In this document: one piece after another, positions 49,061-51,845 of the stretch
Layout of the letters: every line of letters starts with the position of its first letter
Position numbering within the stretch: position 1 is the stretch's first letter
From: Acidobacteriota bacterium
GTDB taxonomy: Bacteria; Acidobacteriota; Terriglobia; Bryobacterales; Bryobacteraceae
Reading direction: 5' to 3'
DNA: 51,845 nucleotides
NCBI GenBank assembly: GCA_026394015.1
Contig: JAPKZA010000478.1
Location: 1 to 51,845, forward strand
Notes under the pieces: model-generated
Databases searched by the model: none
Told to the model about the DNA's origin: nothing
The model's input: the letters and a program-made list of their open reading frames with translations, nothing else
Program-made: the position numbers and the translations under genes

Positions 49061-50973
49061 CCCCAAGTCTGCAAGTTAGTGACGCGTTAGTTGCTTCGAC
49101 CGCCCAAGCGGCGAAACGGTCGGTGGATTGGTTTGTCGCCAATCAGCACGATGCGGGCTACTGGTGGGGCGACTTAACAGCGGATACGACGCTGGAATCG
49201 GACTTCGTGTTGTTACAGTTGTGGCTGTATCCGCCGACGAACGGAAAATGGGATCCGCCGACGCGGATTCAGATTGACCGGGCGGTGACGTCGATTTTAG
49301 AGCGGCAGTTGGAAGGTGGCGGGTTCAATATTTTCCCGGGCGGTCCGGCGGATGTGAATGCTTGCGTGAAGGCGTATTTTGCGCTGAAGACGGCTGGCAT
49401 TTCGGTAAATGATACTCGGATGGCCGTTTTGCGGGCCACGATCTTGGGCCTCGGCGGATTGCAGGCGGCGAACAGTTACGTAAAGATCAACCTGAGTCTG
49501 TTTGGGTTGTATCCGCGGCAGCACGTGCCTTCGATTCCGCCGGAGCTGATTTTGCTCGGCAGAGTGATCTACGAGATGAGTTCGTGGACGCGGGCGATCG
49601 TGATTCCATTGTCGATCGTCCACGCGATGACGGTGACAGCCCGGCCGGTGCCGGATGGATTCACGCTGGAAGAGTTACTGGTCCCCGGGGTAACCCTGGA
49701 GTTGCCGCGGGATGATGGGTTCTTCAATCGGCGGAACACGTTTCTGCGGATTGATAAAGTTTTCAAGTGGTGGGAACGGTTCGGCAGCGGGGCGATTCGG
49801 CAGCGGGCGATTCGCAAGTGTATGGAATGGGTGGTGGAGCGGACGCGCTACACCGATGGGTTGGCGGCGATTTATCCGCCGATGATGTACACCGTGATGG
49901 CGATGGACCTGCTGGGTTATGCGCCGGAGCATCCGGATCGGAATGAAGCCGAGAATCAGTTCGCCAATCTGATGGTGGACGACGGCAAACGATTTTTCTT
50001 CCAGCCCTGCTTTTCGGTGGTTTGGGATACGGCGATTGCCGCGCACGCGCTGGGCGAAAGTGGCATGGCTCCGGCGTCGGTGATGAACCGGGCGGGCGAT
50101 TGGCTGCTGACGAAAGAGGTTCGGCGGAAGGGCGATTGGAGCGTGAAGCGCCCGAACGTGGAGCCGTCGGGTTGGTACTTCGAATTCGCGAACGAGTACT
50201 ACCCGGACATCGACGACACGGCGATGGTGATGTTGGGGCTGCACTTTACGAAGTGTGAAAAGACGGGGTCGCAGGCGAGTTGCGAGAAGCGGGCGGTGAA
50301 CTGGCTGCTGGCGATGCAATCGAGCGATGGGGGATGGGCGGCGTTTGACGTCGATAACAACTGGCAGTTTTTGAGCGACGTCCCGTTTGCGGACCATAAC
50401 GCAATGCTGGATCCGACGTGCCCGGACATCACGGGTCGGGTGGTGGAGTCGCTGGTGTTGCATGGCGTCCCTATTGAACACGCGGCAATCAAAAAAGGCT
50501 TGGCGTATTTAGAAAATTCGCAAGAGGCGGATGGAAGCTGGCAGGGGCGTTGGGGAGTGAACTACATCTACGGCACCTGTTTTGCGGTGCGCGGGTTGCG
50601 GGCGGCGGGCGAAAGCGACCGGGAGGTTGCGGTGCTGCGGGCCGGCGAGTGGATTCGATCGATTCAAAACGCCGATGGCGGCTGGGGCGAGAGTCCGGAG
50701 AGCTATCGGGGTAAAGGGTTTGTGGTGGCTCCTTCGACCCCTTCGCAGACGGCCTGGGCGGTGCTGGGGCTGATTGCGAGCGGCGATACGTATTCGTCGA
50801 GCGTGCAACGGGGCGTGGAGTTTTTGATTGAGAAACAGAACGCGGACGGGTCTTGGGATGAAGACGCGGCGACGGGGACAGGGTTCCCGAACGTGTTCTA
50901 TCTGCGGTACCACCTTTACCGGAACTCGTTCCCGCTTTTGGCGCTTTCGACGTTCCTGAAAGCAGAGCGTTGA
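49057..50973 (+). CDS. shc: Squalene-hopene cyclase
   Basis: Cyclises squalene to hopene/hopanol, the core of bacterial hopanoids, at the cytoplasmic membrane face. The acid motif is DIDDTA (384-389; the central Asp386/387 protonates squalene). QW repeats are visible (ANQHDAGYWWGDL near 28, QSSDGGWAAF, EADGSWQGRWGVN, NADGGWGES, NADGSWDED). The length of 638 is normal for the family. It starts in an ATGA overlap with ispH and its stop overlaps the TTG start of the epimerase, giving a tightly coupled ispH-shc-hpnA operon. Hopanoids order the outer membrane together with lipid A. Confidence 0.97.
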   Translation: MTPSLQVSDALVASTAQAAKRSVDWFVANQHDAGYWWGDLTADTTLESDFVLLQLWLYPPTNGKWDPPTRIQIDRAVTSILERQLEGGGFNIFPGGPADVNACVKAYFALKTAGISVNDTRMAVLRATILGLGGLQAANSYVKINLSLFGLYPRQHVPSIPPELILLGRVIYEMSSWTRAIVIPLSIVHAMTVTARPVPDGFTLEELLVPGVTLELPRDDGFFNRRNTFLRIDKVFKWWERFGSGAIRQRAIRKCMEWVVERTRYTDGLAAIYPPMMYTVMAMDLLGYAPEHPDRNEAENQFANLMVDDGKRFFFQPCFSVVWDTAIAAHALGESGMAPASVMNRAGDWLLTKEVRRKGDWSVKRPNVEPSGWYFEFANEYYPDIDDTAMVMLGLHFTKCEKTGSQASCEKRAVNWLLAMQSSDGGWAAFDVDNNWQFLSDVPFADHNAMLDPTCPDITGRVVESLVLHGVPIEHAAIKKGLAYLENSQEADGSWQGRWGVNYIYGTCFAVRGLRAAGESDREVAVLRAGEWIRSIQNADGGWGESPESYRGKGFVVAPSTPSQTAWAVLGLIASGDTYSSSVQRGVEFLIEKQNADGSWDEDAATGTGFPNVFYLRYHLYRNSFPLLALSTFLKAER

Positions 50974-51845
50974 AGCCGGCACTCGTCACAGGGGCCTCAG
51001 GATTTGTAGGTTGGCATGTGGCCAATCTGCTGGCGGAGGCGGGGGTGCCGGTGCGGGCGCTGACGCGGGGGCGGAACCCGGTGCGGGAGTTGCCGGAGCG
51101 GTATGCGAATTTCGAGGTGGTGACCGGGGACTTGCAGGACGCGGCGTCGCTGGAACAGGCGGTGGCGGGCTGCGGGATGGTTTACCACGTGGCGGCGGAC
51201 TATCGGCTGTGGTCGCCGGAGCCGGAGGAGTTGTATAAGTCGAACGTCGAGGGGACGCGGAATTTGCTCGAGTCGGCGCGGCGGGCGGGAGTGGAGCGGG
51301 TCGTGTATACGAGCACGGTGGGTTGTGTGCAGTTTGTGAAAGACGGCTTGGGGGATGAGTCGCTGCCGGTGCGGGTGGAGGACATGACGGGGCACTATAA
51401 GCGGTCGAAGTTTTTGGCCGAGCGGGTGGCGCTGGAGTTTGCGGCGGAGGGGTTTCCGGTGGTGATTGTGAACCCGACGGCACCGGTGGGGGACCATGAT
51501 TTTAAGCCGACGCCGACGGGGCAGACGATTGTGGATTTTCTGAGCGGGCGGATGCCGGCGTATCTCGATACGGGGTTGAATGTGGTGGATGTGCGGGATG
51601 TGGCGCGGGGGCATTTGTTGGCGGGGGAGAAGGGGCGGGTGGGGGAGCGGTATATTTTAGGAAGCGAGAACTTAACGCTGCAGCAGATTTTTGCGGCGTT
51701 GGGGGAGGCTCCGAAGTATCGAGTTCCTTACGGGGTGGCGTATGTGGCGGCGCTGGTGAGTACGGGTTGGGCTCATGTGACGGGGGCGGCACCGCGGGCA
51801 CCGTTAGAGGGCGTGAAGATGGCGCGGAAGAAGATGTGGGTGTCG
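50970..51845 (+). CDS. hpnA: Hopanoid-associated sugar epimerase HpnA, truncated by the window edge
   Basis: A short-chain NAD-dependent epimerase/dehydratase; 292 codons are visible without a stop, and roughly 40 more are expected. The dinucleotide motif TGASGFVG is at 7-14, YTSTVG near 113, and the catalytic Tyr143-x3-Lys147 in HYKRSK. NLLAEAG, AADYRLWSPEPEELYKSNVE and VVDVRDVARGHLLA match the HpnA branch. It starts at TTG 50970, overlapping the cyclase stop (TTGA). Members act in the formation of the bacteriohopanepolyol side chain or accompany it; the precise reaction is not settled. Confidence 0.9.
   Translation, partial: MKPALVTGASGFVGWHVANLLAEAGVPVRALTRGRNPVRELPERYANFEVVTGDLQDAASLEQAVAGCGMVYHVAADYRLWSPEPEELYKSNVEGTRNLLESARRAGVERVVYTSTVGCVQFVKDGLGDESLPVRVEDMTGHYKRSKFLAERVALEFAAEGFPVVIVNPTAPVGDHDFKPTPTGQTIVDFLSGRMPAYLDTGLNVVDVRDVARGHLLAGEKGRVGERYILGSENLTLQQIFAALGEAPKYRVPYGVAYVAALVSTGWAHVTGAAPRAPLEGVKMARKKMWVS

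Overview
The window reads as a stretch of chromosome from a high-GC, Gram-negative member of the Acidobacteriota, most like the Solibacter/Bryobacter (Bryobacterales) group. The clues are two very large Oar-type TonB-dependent receptors with carboxypeptidase-regulatory N-termini, an ECF sigma factor translationally coupled to a PknB-type kinase, a DUF2934 protein, a PEP-CTERM protein, LPS genes and a hopanoid operon. Placement is inferred from gene content, not from a marker phylogeny. I found no transposase, integrase, phage gene or CRISPR array. One tRNA, tRNA-Ser(GCU), is present.

Layout. 0-5.1 kb: an eroded serine hydrolase, a sulfatase and a two-domain M16 peptidase. 5.1-9.3 kb: a helical-repeat protein divergent from a Gly/Cys-tailed membrane protein, with inverted repeats between them, then threonine ammonia-lyase and a thioesterase. 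9.3-13.6 kb: a PEP-CTERM protein, then an operon of ECF sigma factor, membrane Ser/Thr kinase and secreted LamG protein. 13.7-18 kb: a PanE-like reductase and the first TonB receptor. 18-25.7 kb is patchy and decayed: a VapBC-type pair, a lipoprotein gene without a start codon, DUF2934, an FMN-dependent alpha-hydroxy-acid dehydrogenase carrying a CxxCH motif, a second sulfatase, a family-5 type uracil-DNA glycosylase, a membrane protein broken by a perfect 46-bp tandem duplication, and a DUF2141 frame running into a decayed outer-membrane beta-barrel gene. 25.7-31.8 kb: an oxidoreductase, a membrane-anchored MutS-like ATPase, a G8-domain protein resembling animal CEMIP/TMEM2 hyaluronidases, and a LOG-family protein. 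32-36.7 kb: the second TonB receptor and a TPR protein. 37-41 kb: a leftward set ending in pyrR-pyrB-pyrC and a strong terminator. 41-43 kb: homoserine dehydrogenase and a methyltransferase. 43-45.8 kb: tRNA-Ser, msrA, an exported cyclophilin, a short asparaginase. 45.8 kb to the end: a waaA-lpxK fusion, then ispH-shc-hpnA (hpnA runs off the edge).

How the genes fit together. The last 6 kb is an outer-membrane lipid block: Kdo transfer and lipid A 4'-phosphorylation in one polypeptide, then isoprenoid supply, hopanoid cyclisation and hopanoid side-chain formation. The sulfatases, G8/CEMIP-like protein, LamG and CBM9-like proteins and TonB receptors suggest use of complex, possibly sulfated, polysaccharides. 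They are scattered rather than in one locus, so this is inference. Genes are tightly packed, with many ATGA start/stop overlaps and convergent genes sharing stop-codon bases.

At the largest scale the plus strand reads G-rich at both ends and C-rich between roughly 11 and 41 kb, whichever way the genes point. That could mark an old inversion or a skew switch. It was judged by eye, not computed.
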